Source: Snodgrassella gandavensis (GTDB lineage: Bacteria > Pseudomonadota > Gammaproteobacteria > Burkholderiales > Neisseriaceae). From it: DNA of 64,000 nt. The notes beneath the pieces are model-generated. The model ran no database searches. It saw only the letters and a list, made by a program, of their open reading frames with translations, and was not told the origin of the DNA. The position numbers and the translations under genes are program-made. The DNA lies in NCBI RefSeq assembly GCF_914768025.1, contig NZ_CAJZCE010000012.1, positions 1 through 64,000 of the forward strand. Direction: 5' to 3'. Numbering within the stretch: the first letter of the stretch is position 1; each line of letters begins with the position of its first letter. Of this stretch, positions 17,431 to 26,734 are shown in pieces.

Positions 17431-17508
17431 TTAAATAAACGCAAAAAAGCACCGCACCGAGGTGTGGTACCAATAATAAGCAAAAGAGAAAGTGATTACG
17501 TTTTTCAT
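17431..17508 (-). CDS. Aromatic-rich leader peptide (attenuator)
   Basis: A 25-residue ORF on the minus strand: MKNVITFSFAYYWYHTSVRC followed by FFAFI and TAA. Nine of 25 residues are Phe, Tyr or Trp, with a dense FSFAYYWYH block, as in the phe/trp leader peptides of other bacteria. The second half of the ORF contains the hairpin ACCaCACC-TC-GGTGcGGT (about 17449-17467), and the terminator follows 25 bases after the stop. Ribosome stalling at the aromatic codons would plausibly favour an antiterminator. The ribosome site is weak, so translation is inferred. Confidence 0.7.
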   Translation of the reverse strand: MKNVITFSFAYYWYHTSVRCFFAFI

Positions 17509-17539
17509 TGTTAAACCATAAAACATTCTGAGTGGAATG

Positions 17540-18175
17540 TCAAGAATTATTTTCTGTACCCCAGCGAGCAATTAACTGATGCGGAATCCGCAGTTGATCC
17601 AGAATGCGAGCCACTACGAAATCTACCATATCTTCAATGCTTTTGGGGTGCTGATAGAAGCCTGATACTGGTGGCAGGATAGATACGCCTAAACGTGCCA
17701 GCTTAAGCATATTTTCCAGATGAATTGCTGATAATGGCGTTTCACGCGGCACGATAATCAGCGGACGGTTTTCTTTAATGGAAACATCGGCGGCGCGTTC
17801 AAGCAGATGGTCTGAAGTGCCGGCAGCAATGGCCGCCACGCAACCCATACTGGCCGGACAGATGATCATTGCATCAGCGGGGTTGGAGCCGGAGGCGGGC
17901 GGAGCAAACCATTCATCGCGGCCAAATACGGTAAGCATGGATGGGTCGACTGCGTATTCTGCACATAATGCTGCGGTACATTGTTTGGCATTGGTAGGTA
18001 AATGCCAGTTGATTTCCTGCTGGGCGACTATCTGGGCTGCCTGTGAATACAGTAGCCAGACTTTGATATTGGCCTGCAACAGGCAGGACAGCAGTCGTTT
18101 GGCGTAGGGCATGCCCGAAGCTCCGGTTAAAGCCAGAGTAACGGTTTTGATGGGATTGGCGCTAGGAAAAATCAT
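17540..18175 (-). CDS. ubiX: Flavin prenyltransferase UbiX
   Basis: Makes the prenylated FMN cofactor used by the UbiD decarboxylase in ubiquinone synthesis. I start at MIFPSANPIKTVTLALTGASG (18175); the track start at 18238 adds an unmatched tail. LTGASGMPYAKRLLSCL is the FMN-binding loop. FAPPASGSNPADAMIICPASMGCVAAIAAGTSDHLLERAADVSIKENRPLIIVPRETPLS carries the family signature, including the CPASMG and PRETPLS segments. At 211 residues it is full length. It lies upstream of the leader peptide on the same strand, with about 30 bases between. Confidence 0.94.
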   Translation of the reverse strand: MIFPSANPIKTVTLALTGASGMPYAKRLLSCLLQANIKVWLLYSQAAQIVAQQEINWHLPTNAKQCTAALCAEYAVDPSMLTVFGRDEWFAPPASGSNPADAMIICPASMGCVAAIAAGTSDHLLERAADVSIKENRPLIIVPRETPLSAIHLENMLKLARLGVSILPPVSGFYQHPKSIEDMVDFVVARILDQLRIPHQLIARWGTENNS

Positions 18176-18412
18176 AATAAAACTAGTGTGTGTCCAGATA
18201 TGCCTGTTATTATAGCGATTTTGTTTTCGATATAACATTTTGCATACGGCCGTTTTTATTCAGTTGAAAACAATTATCAGCCAATTGGGGCGCTATTGTC
18301 CTGATATTGCGACAGATTGATTAAGTTCAGACAGCCAGCAATGTTCTGTTGGAATAAAAATATTATTTGTCTGGATGATTGAAACCTAAATACGAATAAT
18401 GGAAATATAAAC

Positions 18413-18910
18413 ATGTTGTGGAAAAAAATAATGTGGTGGCCATGCCTGTACGCTAGCCTGTTGATGGGGTGCGCTCAGGTAACTCCCCATGTTGTAGAAG
18501 AGCGTAAATGCGATTCGAAGGCTGTAGCAAGGGCACTATTGCAGCCTAGCCAGTCTTCAGGTGAACTGGGCTTCCGCTGTGTGGCAGTGGCGAGAGATGT
18601 ACCGGTGCTCAAACCTGAACGTACAGCACTACCTGATGCCAGTCTGAGTATTAACCGGCCGGCAATTGAGGTGAGTAAGTGCTTGCACGATAAATTACAG
18701 TCTCGCTTTAATTTGCCACGGGAATTTTACAAAATCAGCTCTTATCCTAATGGCAGCCAGACTCTGGCACTGGTGAATCCGTTTACGCAGGTGGAAGGCT
18801 TGCAGATAGATGTGCTTAAAGCGGGTATGTCGCAAAGTATGGTCAATGTTTATTCTAATGGTACGACATTATCAGAGGCATGGAAGAAGTTTCCTGAGTT
18901 GTGTCGTTAG
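18413..18910 (+). CDS. Putative lipoprotein of unknown function
   Basis: A 165-residue protein with the lipoprotein signal MLWKKIMWWPCLYASLLMGC (lipobox LMGC). The mature part has four further cysteines (VEERKCDSK, ELGFRCVA, EVSKCLHD and FPELCR at the end) that could form two disulfides in the periplasm. No known domain was recognised. It is monocistronic, with a bidirectional terminator after it and the polyamine-binding gene convergent. Confidence 0.75.
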   Translation: MLWKKIMWWPCLYASLLMGCAQVTPHVVEERKCDSKAVARALLQPSQSSGELGFRCVAVARDVPVLKPERTALPDASLSINRPAIEVSKCLHDKLQSRFNLPREFYKISSYPNGSQTLALVNPFTQVEGLQIDVLKAGMSQSMVNVYSNGTTLSEAWKKFPELCR

Positions 18911-18951
18911 GCAGTATTGTGCTTTGATGTGGCTGCAATAAGTGCAATAAA

Positions 18952-18969
18952 CCCCTCATTTCTGAGGGG
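18952..18969. terminator. Short hairpin between convergent genes
   Basis: CCCCTCA-tttc-TGAGGGG, a 7-bp stem with a four-base loop, lies between the lipoprotein stop (18910) and the stop of the polyamine-binding protein gene (19001). There is no long T tract, so it is a weak or shared terminator. Confidence 0.55.
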
Positions 18970-19000
18970 CGTGCTGTCAGGCTGCTATTAGTCTGTACGA

Positions 19001-20164
19001 CTATTTACCTGCCTTGAGATTTTGCCATAAGCGCAATTCATATTTCAGGGTTTCGGATTTGGCCGGCAGAACCAGATAGCTATTGGCCAGAACTTCATCT
19101 GATGGGAAAATACTGTTGTCTTCACGGTATTCTTTTTTCATCAGCTCTTTAGCCGGCTGACTGGATGGCGCATAGGTGACGTAGTTGGCGTTTCTGGCGG
19201 CAATTTGTGGTTCCAGAGTCCAGTTCAAGTAGCGATAGGCATTTTTTAGGTTGGCTGCATCTTTGGGTATGGTGAGTGTATCTACCCACAGGGAAACCCC
19301 CTGAGTTGGTACCAGCACGACAATATCTTTCTTGCCGGTTGCTTCCAGCCGGCGTCGTTTGGCAATATTCAAATCACCACCAAAGCCGATGGCCACACAA
19401 ACATCGCCACGTGCCAAGTCATCGATATAGCCGGAAGAAGAGTAGCGCAATACATTGCTACGGTTGGCTTTGATGATATTGGCAGCAATGTCGATATCAT
19501 CTTTGTTCTGACTGTTTGGGTCTTTGCCGGCATAGTGCAGTGCCAGTGGAATCATTTCTACCGGACTGTCCATATAGCTGATACCACAATTTTTCAGTTT
19601 GTTGGTATATTCTGGGTTGAAAACCAAATCCCAGTTGTTATCCGGTAATGGGGTGTCACCGAGAGCAGCATTGACTTTCTCAGTATTAATTGCAATGGTA
19701 TTCATACCCCAGTAATTGGGTATGGCATACTGATTGCCCGGGTCCACGTCTTTTAATAAATCAAGTAATTTCGGATTGATGTATTTCCAGTTTGGTAACT
19801 GGTTTTTGTCCAGTGGCTGATAGGCTCCGGCTTTAATCTGGCGGCCAACAAAAGAGTTGGATGGCCCGACAATATCGTAACCCGATTGTCCGGTAAGAAT
19901 TTTACTTTCCAGCGTTTCGTCACTGTCATAAAAGTTGTAGGTAACTTTTACGCCGTATTTTTTTTCAAATTCACTAATGGTTTTGGGGTCTACATAATCT
20001 GACCAGTTGTATATTTTTAATGTTTTGGTATCGCTTAAAATGCCGGTATTGCTGGCTGCCGCAGCAGAAGCTGCTTGCGGATTGCTGTTATCATGTGAAC
20101 CGCTGCATGCGGTCAGAATACATAAAATCAAACCGGATAAACTCAGGCAGGCTGTGTTTTTCAT
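19001..20164 (-). CDS. Polyamine ABC transporter substrate-binding lipoprotein (PotD/PotF-like)
   Basis: Extracytoplasmic receptor for spermidine or putrescine uptake. I start at the ATG at 20164 (AAGGAC ribosome site upstream). The track start is a TTG five codons earlier. The signal is MKNTACLSLSGLILCILTACSG with lipobox LTAC. LKIYNWSDYVDPKTISEFEKKYGVKVTYNFYDSDETLESKILTGQSGYDIVGPS is the first lobe of a family-typical binding protein, and WGMNTIAINTEKV and CVAIGFGGDLNIA line the cleft. No permease or ATPase genes are adjacent, so its partners must be elsewhere. Confidence 0.92.
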   Translation of the reverse strand: MKNTACLSLSGLILCILTACSGSHDNSNPQAASAAAASNTGILSDTKTLKIYNWSDYVDPKTISEFEKKYGVKVTYNFYDSDETLESKILTGQSGYDIVGPSNSFVGRQIKAGAYQPLDKNQLPNWKYINPKLLDLLKDVDPGNQYAIPNYWGMNTIAINTEKVNAALGDTPLPDNNWDLVFNPEYTNKLKNCGISYMDSPVEMIPLALHYAGKDPNSQNKDDIDIAANIIKANRSNVLRYSSSGYIDDLARGDVCVAIGFGGDLNIAKRRRLEATGKKDIVVLVPTQGVSLWVDTLTIPKDAANLKNAYRYLNWTLEPQIAARNANYVTYAPSSQPAKELMKKEYREDNSIFPSDEVLANSYLVLPAKSETLKYELRLWQNLKAGK

Positions 20165-20418
20165 GTTTGTCCTTTTCAAAGATGCGCCAATTACAGGCTG
20201 GCATGGTTATATGTTACTACCGTCTTTGTAACTTCATTCTGCTTGCTTTGGGCTAACTATACCGTATTAAGGCAGCACTGTTGTTGGAATTGTCATTTTG
20301 GCATGGAATTTAGTCTGCTCAGGTAGGCTTATGCGTAAAACTGCGGTAAGATAAGCAGATGATTTTAACAAGGGTGATGGTTGGGATGGATTAACCAGTA
20401 TCCTGTCTTTAGTATCCA

Positions 20419-20457
20419 TATTCAGGCAGTCTGTGCTTATAACAGACTGCCTGAATA
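20419..20457. repeat. Perfect 16-bp inverted repeat upstream of alaS
   Basis: TATTCAGGCAGTCTGT (20419-20434) and its exact complement ACAGACTGCCTGAATA (20442-20457) flank a 7-base loop, 30 bases before the alaS start. No T tract follows, so it is not an ordinary terminator. Both arms contain the recurrent ACTGCCTGAA motif. It could be a DNA uptake-type inverted pair or a 5' UTR control hairpin. Confidence 0.8.
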
Positions 20458-20487
20458 CGATTAATTGCCCGTCTAATTGAAACTACC

Positions 20488-23115
20488 ATGAAAACAGCAG
20501 AATTACGTTCTAAATTTCTTCAATTTTTTGCAAATAAGGGCCATCAGGTTGTGCCTTCTTCTTCGCTGGTACCGCCACAGGATGATAAAACCCTGTTGTT
20601 TACCAATGCGGGTATGAATCAGTTTAAAGATGTGTTTCTGGGGTTTGACAAGCGTCCGTACAGCCGCGCGACAACTGCGCAAAAATGTGTACGCGCTGGC
20701 GGTAAACACAATGATTTGGAAAATGTAGGTTATACCGCGCGCCACCATACCTTTTTTGAAATGCTGGGCAATTTCAGCTTTGGTGATTATTTTAAACGCG
20801 ACGCCCTGCATTTCGCTTGGGAATTTCTCACCAGCAAAGACTGGCTGAATCTGCCGCAGGAAAAACTGCTGGCGACAGTGTATGCTGATGATGATGAAGC
20901 TTATGATATCTGGCTAAACGAGATTGGTTTGCCAGCAGAAAAGATTATCCGTATCGGCGACAACAAAGGTGCGCGCTATGCTTCGGATAATTTCTGGCAG
21001 ATGGGTGATACCGGCCCCTGTGGCCCTTGTTCGGAAATTTTTTATGACCATGGCGAGCATATCTGGGGTGGCCCTCCGGGCAGCGCTGAGGAAGATGGTG
21101 ACCGTTTCATCGAAATCTGGAACTGTGTATTCATGCAGTATAACCGTGATGAAAACGGAAATATGAATCCATTACCCAAACCTTCGGTTGATACAGGTAT
21201 GGGGCTGGAACGGGTATCAGCAGTATTGCAGCAGGTACACAGTAATTATGAAATCGACCTGTTTGTGCATTTGCTTCATGCTGTGGCAAGGGTAGTAGGC
21301 ATACCGTATAGTCAGGAAGTACCAAGCCTGAAAGTAATTGCCGACCATATTCGTTCCTGTGCCTTTTTAATTGCCGACGGTGTATTGCCTAGTAATGAAG
21401 GCCGTGGTTATGTGTTGCGGCGTATTATTCGCCGTGCCGTGCGCCATGGCTATAAACTGGGCTGTAAACAGGCGTTTTTCCATTTGCTGGTAGCTGATCT
21501 GGTGCAGGAAATGGGCGCTGCCTATCCTGAGCTGGTTGAAAAACAGGCGCAAATCAGTGATGTTCTGAAACAGGAAGAAAGCCGCTTTGCACAGACACTG
21601 GAAACAGGGATGGCTCTGCTGGAAAATGCCTTGCAGGACGATGTTCAGACACTGGCTGGTGAGGTGATTTTCAAGCTGTATGATACCTATGGTTTTCCAT
21701 ATGACTTAACTGCCGATATTGCACGTGAACGTAATATCAGTCTGGATGAAGCTGGTTTTGAACGCGAGATGGCAGCGCAACGCGCACGTGCCCGTGCTGC
21801 TCAGAATTTCAAGGCCAATACGCAGTTAGCCTATGAGGGCACTGATACAGAATTTATCGGCTATCATCAGCGCCAGAATGAAAGCAAAATTCTGGCATTG
21901 TATAAGGACGGTGAGGCTGTTGAACAACTGAATGCTGGTGAAACTGGTGCAGTCGTGATTGACTTTACCCCGTTTTATGCGGAATCCGGCGGTCAGACTG
22001 GTGATATGGGCTATATTTTTGCCGGTGAAAATCGTTTTCAGGTGGATGATACCCAAAAGATCAAGGCTAAGGTATTTGGTCAGTTTGGAGAAATGTTGTC
22101 TGGCAGCCTGAAAGTGGGTGATGCAGTTACAGCGCAGGTAGATAATGCGCTGCGGGAAGCCAGTATGCGTAACCACAGTGCTACCCATCTGATGCATCGT
22201 GCCTTGCGCGAAATACTGGGTACACATGTTGAGCAGAAAGGCTCACTGGTAAACGCGGAACGTACCCGTTTTGACTTCTCGCATTCGCAGCCGGTAACTG
22301 TTGCACAACTGGCCGAAGTTGAGCGCCGCGTTAATCAGGCCATTGTGGCCAATGTGGCTGTATGTGCGCAGCATATGAGTTTTGATGAGGCGATTGCAGC
22401 TGGTGCGATGGCACTATTCGGTGAAAAATACGGTGATGAAGTACGTGTTTTAAGCATGGGCGAGTTTTCCACCGAGCTGTGTGGTGGTACGCATGTTGCG
22501 CGTACGGGTGATATCGGGCTTTTCAAGATTGTATCGGAAAGTGGTATTGCCGCAGGGGTACGCCGTATTGAGGCGGTAACCGGATTAAATGCCCTACAGT
22601 TTGTGCAGCAGCAGGAAGAATTGCTCAAAGCCGCGGTGGCTGAAGTAAAAGCACAGACAGCCGAGGATTTGCTATCCAAGCTACAGGCCATGCATAATCA
22701 GAGCAAACAGTTGGAAAAAGGGTTAAGCGAAGCCAGAAGCGAGTTGGCCAGACAGGCAGGTAAGGCATTGCTGGCGCAGGCACAAACTGTGGGTACGGCG
22801 CGACTGGTACTCAGTCAGATTGATGCAGACAGTAATGCCCTGCGTGATATTGCTACTGATTTAACTGCTCAGGGTGACAATATTGTGGTGTTATTGGCAG
22901 CAGTAAATGATGGTAAAATCGCTATTACAGCCGGTGTATCGAAAGCACTTAGCAAAACAGTTAAAGCTGGTGAGCTGGTTAATTATGTTGCCAGTCAGGT
23001 GGGCGGTAAAGGCGGTGGTCGTCCTGATCTGGCGCAAGCAGGTGGTCAGGACATTGCCGCGCTGGCACCGGCTTTGGCTAGTGTCACGGATTGGTTGGCT
23101 GCTAAAGCAGTATAA
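20488..23115 (+). CDS. alaS: Alanyl-tRNA synthetase
   Basis: An 875-residue class II synthetase charging tRNA-Ala. Catalytic domain from the N-terminus ([52 protein letters not shown]), then the tRNA-recognition helices. The editing domain carries the zinc motif [11 protein letters not shown] and [17 protein letters not shown]. The C-Ala domain ends [15 protein letters not shown]. Length equals the E. coli enzyme (876). It is transcribed with its own terminator (23142-23180). A perfect inverted repeat lies in its 5' leader. Confidence 0.98.
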   Translation: MKTAELRSKFLQFFANKGHQVVPSSSLVPPQDDKTLLFTNAGMNQFKDVFLGFDKRPYSRATTAQKCVRAGGKHNDLENVGYTARHHTFFEMLGNFSFGDYFKRDALHFAWEFLTSKDWLNLPQEKLLATVYADDDEAYDIWLNEIGLPAEKIIRIGDNKGARYASDNFWQMGDTGPCGPCSEIFYDHGEHIWGGPPGSAEEDGDRFIEIWNCVFMQYNRDENGNMNPLPKPSVDTGMGLERVSAVLQQVHSNYEIDLFVHLLHAVARVVGIPYSQEVPSLKVIADHIRSCAFLIADGVLPSNEGRGYVLRRIIRRAVRHGYKLGCKQAFFHLLVADLVQEMGAAYPELVEKQAQISDVLKQEESRFAQTLETGMALLENALQDDVQTLAGEVIFKLYDTYGFPYDLTADIARERNISLDEAGFEREMAAQRARARAAQNFKANTQLAYEGTDTEFIGYHQRQNESKILALYKDGEAVEQLNAGETGAVVIDFTPFYAESGGQTGDMGYIFAGENRFQVDDTQKIKAKVFGQFGEMLSGSLKVGDAVTAQVDNALREASMRNHSATHLMHRALREILGTHVEQKGSLVNAERTRFDFSHSQPVTVAQLAEVERRVNQAIVANVAVCAQHMSFDEAIAAGAMALFGEKYGDEVRVLSMGEFSTELCGGTHVARTGDIGLFKIVSESGIAAGVRRIEAVTGLNALQFVQQQEELLKAAVAEVKAQTAEDLLSKLQAMHNQSKQLEKGLSEARSELARQAGKALLAQAQTVGTARLVLSQIDADSNALRDIATDLTAQGDNIVVLLAAVNDGKIAITAGVSKALSKTVKAGELVNYVASQVGGKGGGRPDLAQAGGQDIAALAPALASVTDWLAAKAV

Positions 23116-23141
23116 AGTTTTTTGCAGATGAAAAATAGCAG

Positions 23142-23180
23142 GCGGTTTATGGATGATGAAGTACATAAGCCGCTTTTTTT
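23142..23180 (+). terminator. Terminator after alaS
   Basis: GCGGTTTATG pairs with CATAAGCCGC (one G-T pair) around a loop of about 12 bases and is followed by T7. It lies between alaS and the mlaC-like gene and so separates the two transcripts; it falls inside the over-extended ORF start at 23122, another reason to use the later mlaC start. Confidence 0.75.
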
Positions 23181-23202
23181 GCTTATTAACAGGAGAATGA
23201 AA

Positions 23203-23820
23203 ATGCAGAAGTATGTAAAAGCTTGTATGACTGCATGGGTGCTGATGTTTTCAGTATATACGTTTGCTGCAACGCAGGAACAGCTAGCACAACAACAATT
23301 ACAGCAGAATGTGGATGCGGTACTGTCGGTAGTACGGGATAAAAGTCTGAATGAACAGCAACGAATCAGTCAGGTTGAGCGCTATGCAGACCAGTATCTG
23401 GATTATGAACGTATTTCCGCTTTAGCGGTGGGTTTGCCGTGGCGGCAGTTTACGGCACAGCAGCGGCAGGATTTCAGTGCGGCGTTTAAAAGTATGATTG
23501 TACGCATTTATGCACATTCGGCCTTGATGGGTGCCAACAATGCTACGGTAAAGGTATTACCGAAAGTAGTGAATCAGGGCAACAATAAGCTGGAAACGTT
23601 TACTGAGGTTGTTAGTGGCAGTGACAAACACTATATCGTTGGTTACCAGATGTATTACTCCGATGGAGTATTCAAGATTTACAATTTTCGTGTCAATGGT
23701 ACCAGTCTGGTAACGGTATACCGCAATCAGTTTGACCAGTTAATCCAGCAGCAGGGCATAGATGCCACGATTGCTCAGTTGCGTGATAGAGGACTTGGCA
23801 AAATACAGCCTAAAAAATAG
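23203..23820 (+). CDS. mlaC: MlaC-like phospholipid-binding ABC transport protein
   Basis: Periplasmic phospholipid carrier of the Mla (Ttg2D/MlaC) family, which moves lipids between the outer membrane and the MlaFEDB complex. I start at the ATG at 23203, seven bases after AGGAG. The signal peptide is MQKYVKACMTAWVLMFSVYTFAA. The conserved family core is visible (DYERISALAVGLPWRQFTAQQRQDFSAAFKSMIVRIYA) and so is VYRNQFDQLIQQQGIDATIAQL at the C-terminus. The other mla genes are not adjacent, unlike the usual mlaFEDCB operon, so this copy stands alone. Confidence 0.85.
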   Translation: MQKYVKACMTAWVLMFSVYTFAATQEQLAQQQLQQNVDAVLSVVRDKSLNEQQRISQVERYADQYLDYERISALAVGLPWRQFTAQQRQDFSAAFKSMIVRIYAHSALMGANNATVKVLPKVVNQGNNKLETFTEVVSGSDKHYIVGYQMYYSDGVFKIYNFRVNGTSLVTVYRNQFDQLIQQQGIDATIAQLRDRGLGKIQPKK

Positions 23821-23838
23821 CGTTGCTTTTGTCTGAAT

Positions 23839-23879
23839 AAAAAAATGGTGATGGACTTAAAATCCATCACCATTTTTTT
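23839..23879. terminator. Bidirectional terminator
   Basis: AAAAAATGGTGATGGA and TCCATCACCATTTTTTT form a long stem around an 8-base loop between the convergent mlaC-like and yeaQ-like genes. A and T flanks make it work on both strands. Confidence 0.88.
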
Positions 23880-24129
23880 ATAGCTGTTGGTTTTTGATTT
23901 TGCCGTAAATAAACAAAATAATACAGGCAAAAACAATTGAAGCTATTAAACCGGCTTTTTCTCCAGCGTGATACCAGCCAAATGCCTGTCCTACATAGCC
24001 AGCGAGCAATGAGCCACCTATACCCAGCAAAGTGGTCACAATTAAGCCAAGCTGCTGCCTGCCGGGGTAAACCAGTTTGGCAATCAGGCCAATAATAAAA
24101 CCAACTATAATTGTCCACAGTAAACCCAT
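23878..24129 (-). CDS. GlsB/YeaQ/YmgE family stress-response membrane protein
   Basis: An 83-residue inner-membrane protein with three hydrophobic segments and glycine-rich motifs (LWTIIVGFIIGLIAKLVYPG, VTTLLGIGGSLLAGYVGQAFGWY, AGLIASIVFACIILFIYGKI). This is the standard transglycosylase-associated/GlsB pattern. Family members respond to envelope or general stress, but their biochemical role is unknown. An ORF in another frame (23867-24118) is a shadow. Confidence 0.88.
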   Translation of the reverse strand: MGLLWTIIVGFIIGLIAKLVYPGRQQLGLIVTTLLGIGGSLLAGYVGQAFGWYHAGEKAGLIASIVFACIILFIYGKIKNQQL

Positions 24130-24428
24130 GTTTAACTCCTGAAAATAAGGAAGCTTTATCTTAATCCTGTGACAATAATAGGAGTGCAGCGCTGAGGTAA
24201 AAATATTATTAGTTAATGATTTTTTGGATAAATATATGTAATCAAAAAGTTATATTTACTCTTTGTCAGATGGGAATAATAGAAATGGATAGCTTCTGCT
24301 ATTGAATCAATTGTCAATTCTCTGCAAAATTATCTTTATCAAACTAGATAAAGACAGCCGATTACAAAACCCATAATAACAAAACAATGAGTGATTAGTA
24401 TGCTAGTAAAAGAGTAAGCATAAATGAT

Positions 24429-25844
24429 TTATGATTTTTTCCAAAATTGAAACCATTTTTTTACTTTATAATTATCTGCATCAATGTTCAGGATGGTCTC
24501 ATTTGTTAATTTAAAATGAATCAAACAATTATTTAGCTTATATAATAAATCGTTATATTTATCTTCTTCATCGATTTTCTTGGCAATAGCCTGATAGTAT
24601 TTGAGTAATCTGCTGTCGACGATACCATTTAGTGCTGATAGTGCCGCACAGACGACTTGCTTATCTGAATCAGTAAGCCCGGCAATGAAATGGTTGATTA
24701 TTGTTTTTTTAGTTTTATTGTTCAGGGAACCTAAGCCATAGAAAGCAATGGCACGTATTTCGTTGTCTGCATGTGCAGTATATGGCAGGATTATCTGACA
24801 ATAATTGGTTGTACTTTCTTCCAGTATATGTACAAAGCACCTGAAAGCTTCAGCATCTTTAAATTGTGGGACAGACGTATGTAATATTTCTATCCACTCA
24901 CTGATTTTTTTCTTACCATACCAGTACAGCAGCTTAATAACAAATTCTGGTTCAATATTAAAGTATTCATGGAGATAATTACTGGCTTTCGAATAAGAGA
25001 AATTAACCATAACCTGTAAACTGATGCGTTTTAAATCGGTATTATTCAGTTGATACTGCTTTTCCAGTATTTTGAATGTTTTTGATGAAATAGTGGATTT
25101 AAGCAATAACGCTTCCAAGCAGTAGTACTTATATTCTTTGCACTCAGATGCAAAATATTTTTCAAGTAATTGCTTTTCGGAACCAGCTACCGAATAGCCA
25201 AACCAGCCAGATTTCGGGTCTGATAACTTGCCTGAAATCACTTCATCCAGCCAGCGTTCATACCAGTCAAGAAAGTTAACTTCAAAAGTAAATGTTGGCA
25301 GTTGATGATCAAATGAGAGATTAACAACTTTGCCTGCGTGTTCGCCTTGCAAAATTATGCCATTTATATAAGCACATCCCTGACTGCCAATAAGTAAAAT
25401 CCCTCCATATATTCTGGCCAGTTCTTCATCATACTCTTCCGTAGTTAAGTCATTATTCTTAATTACATTTAGCTGTTGCTGCCAATAGTCTTCCGGCATG
25501 AACGGATAAATGATACAGGCTCGTTGCCAACCATCGGGGCCATTAAAATCAGCCAGTTCATCAATACTTCTTTGTAGTGAGTAAATTCCATAAAAGGGAC
25601 CCGCAGCATGAGAGTTAGCACTGCCGCCATTGCCTATTTGGGTAATAAAAGTTTTATAACATGGTGGTAATTGAAAACCATATTCTTGTTCAATAGCAGC
25701 AACCTGTTGTGGACTGATGGGTTTATTAAGCTGATATTTATGGGAGTCTGCACCAAAAACTTTAAATTTTTTATCTGCTTTTCTGGCCTGAATCAGTTTT
25801 GCCTTTATCCGTTTTACTTGTGATTTTAATTTTTCTTCTTCCAT
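24429..25844 (-). CDS. SMI1/KNR4 (SUKH) protein with HEAT-like C-terminus
   Basis: A 471-residue cytoplasmic protein. Residues about 45-200 form a SUKH (SMI1/KNR4) domain: ISPQQVAAIEQEYGFQLPPCYKTFITQIGNGG, then GILLIGSQGCAYINGIIL and FLDWYERWLDEVI. SUKH proteins are typically immunity proteins against contact-dependent or polymorphic toxins. The rest is helical, with HEAT-like repeats (EIRAIAFYGLGSLNNKTKK, QVVCAALSALNGIVDSRLLK). No toxin gene is next to it, so it is an orphan immunity or regulatory gene. Its codon usage is AT-rich compared with neighbouring housekeeping genes, in line with acquisition. Confidence 0.78.
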   Translation of the reverse strand: MEEEKLKSQVKRIKAKLIQARKADKKFKVFGADSHKYQLNKPISPQQVAAIEQEYGFQLPPCYKTFITQIGNGGSANSHAAGPFYGIYSLQRSIDELADFNGPDGWQRACIIYPFMPEDYWQQQLNVIKNNDLTTEEYDEELARIYGGILLIGSQGCAYINGIILQGEHAGKVVNLSFDHQLPTFTFEVNFLDWYERWLDEVISGKLSDPKSGWFGYSVAGSEKQLLEKYFASECKEYKYYCLEALLLKSTISSKTFKILEKQYQLNNTDLKRISLQVMVNFSYSKASNYLHEYFNIEPEFVIKLLYWYGKKKISEWIEILHTSVPQFKDAEAFRCFVHILEESTTNYCQIILPYTAHADNEIRAIAFYGLGSLNNKTKKTIINHFIAGLTDSDKQVVCAALSALNGIVDSRLLKYYQAIAKKIDEEDKYNDLLYKLNNCLIHFKLTNETILNIDADNYKVKKWFQFWKKS

Positions 25845-26194
25845 AGAAATATTGCCTGAATGATTCTGATATTAAAAATGGGAATATAATAAGACAGTAT
25901 TTATTTATCTTCATATAATCTGAATGGTCATGAGGCAGGTAAGATTTTTATTGTTCTATTTTTCAATAATTAATATAAAAAAATGTTTAAAATAAACAAT
26001 GGATTGTGGACTAAATTAATTATTTTTGAAGCTATCTGAGTGAAATGCAATATATGTGCTTTAGTGGTTATTCTGTCACATCAGTATTTCTCAATTATGG
26101 TAATAACAGTAAGGTTATATTTAATAAGCTAAGATTAGCAGTATAAAAATTTTAAGGTGAGTGGCAATAATAATTGCTGTCAGACTGAAAATTA
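25845..26194. other. AT-rich intergenic region
   Basis: About 350 bases of very AT-rich sequence with no supported ORF. It holds the promoter region of the SUKH gene on its left, and the terminator of the small secreted protein gene begins at its right end. Confidence 0.5.
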
Positions 26195-26224
26195 AAAAAG
26201 CATAATTAGAAAATTATGCTTTTT
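26195..26224 (-). terminator. Terminator after the small secreted protein gene
   Basis: AAAAAGCATAATT and AATTATGCTTTTT form a 13-bp stem around AGAA. The minus-strand transcript ends in a U run. It lies 18 bases past the stop codon at 26243. Confidence 0.8.
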
Positions 26225-26242
26225 GTCCCAACCGCCGGTTTA

Positions 26243-26449
26243 TTAGTGATTACCAGCATAGGTATCTACAGTACGATATGGTGTATTTGCTGGGGTTGAA
26301 TCAGAAACATGATTGTTCTGGCCGTTTTGAGCCGTAGCTTCGCTGAAATGGCGAATGTCACTTGTGTCATTGTTGCTATTAGCCAAGGCAAAACCTGCAG
26401 TCATTGTTAAAGAAGCAGCCAATAAAGAGGTAGAAACTAATTTTTTCAT
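26243..26449 (-). CDS. Small exported protein of unknown function
   Basis: A 68-residue protein starting MKKLVSTSLLAASLTMTAGFALA, a clear Sec signal peptide with cleavage after ALA. I use the ATG at 26449 because AAAGGAA precedes it; the track start at 26464 overlaps the ribosome site. The mature peptide of about 45 residues is polar and Asn/Ser/Thr-rich (NSNNDTSDIRHFSEATAQNGQ), without cysteine or known motif. It has its own terminator and a long AT-rich upstream region, so it looks like an independently expressed secreted or periplasmic peptide. Confidence 0.75.
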   Translation of the reverse strand: MKKLVSTSLLAASLTMTAGFALANSNNDTSDIRHFSEATAQNGQNNHVSDSTPANTPYRTVDTYAGNH

Positions 26450-26734
26450 TTTGTTTCCTTTCATGTTTAATTATTAAAATGCATTAAATTTTTGAAAGCA
26501 GCTAATAACTTATTCTGCTTTTGCAATGTATACATATTAATACATTATCAGTATTTTGATAACGCTTGATTAGTTAAAGCTAGGTTTCCTGTGAGGAAAT
26601 CTATTGTGATGTTTGTGTCAATAGAAAAACAGACTAAAACATTATTGAATCAATAATATATTAGTCTGTTATGAGTATAGATATTCTTTATGTGCTAATC
26701 AATAGCGGTAATATTAATAATTTAATATTGTTGC

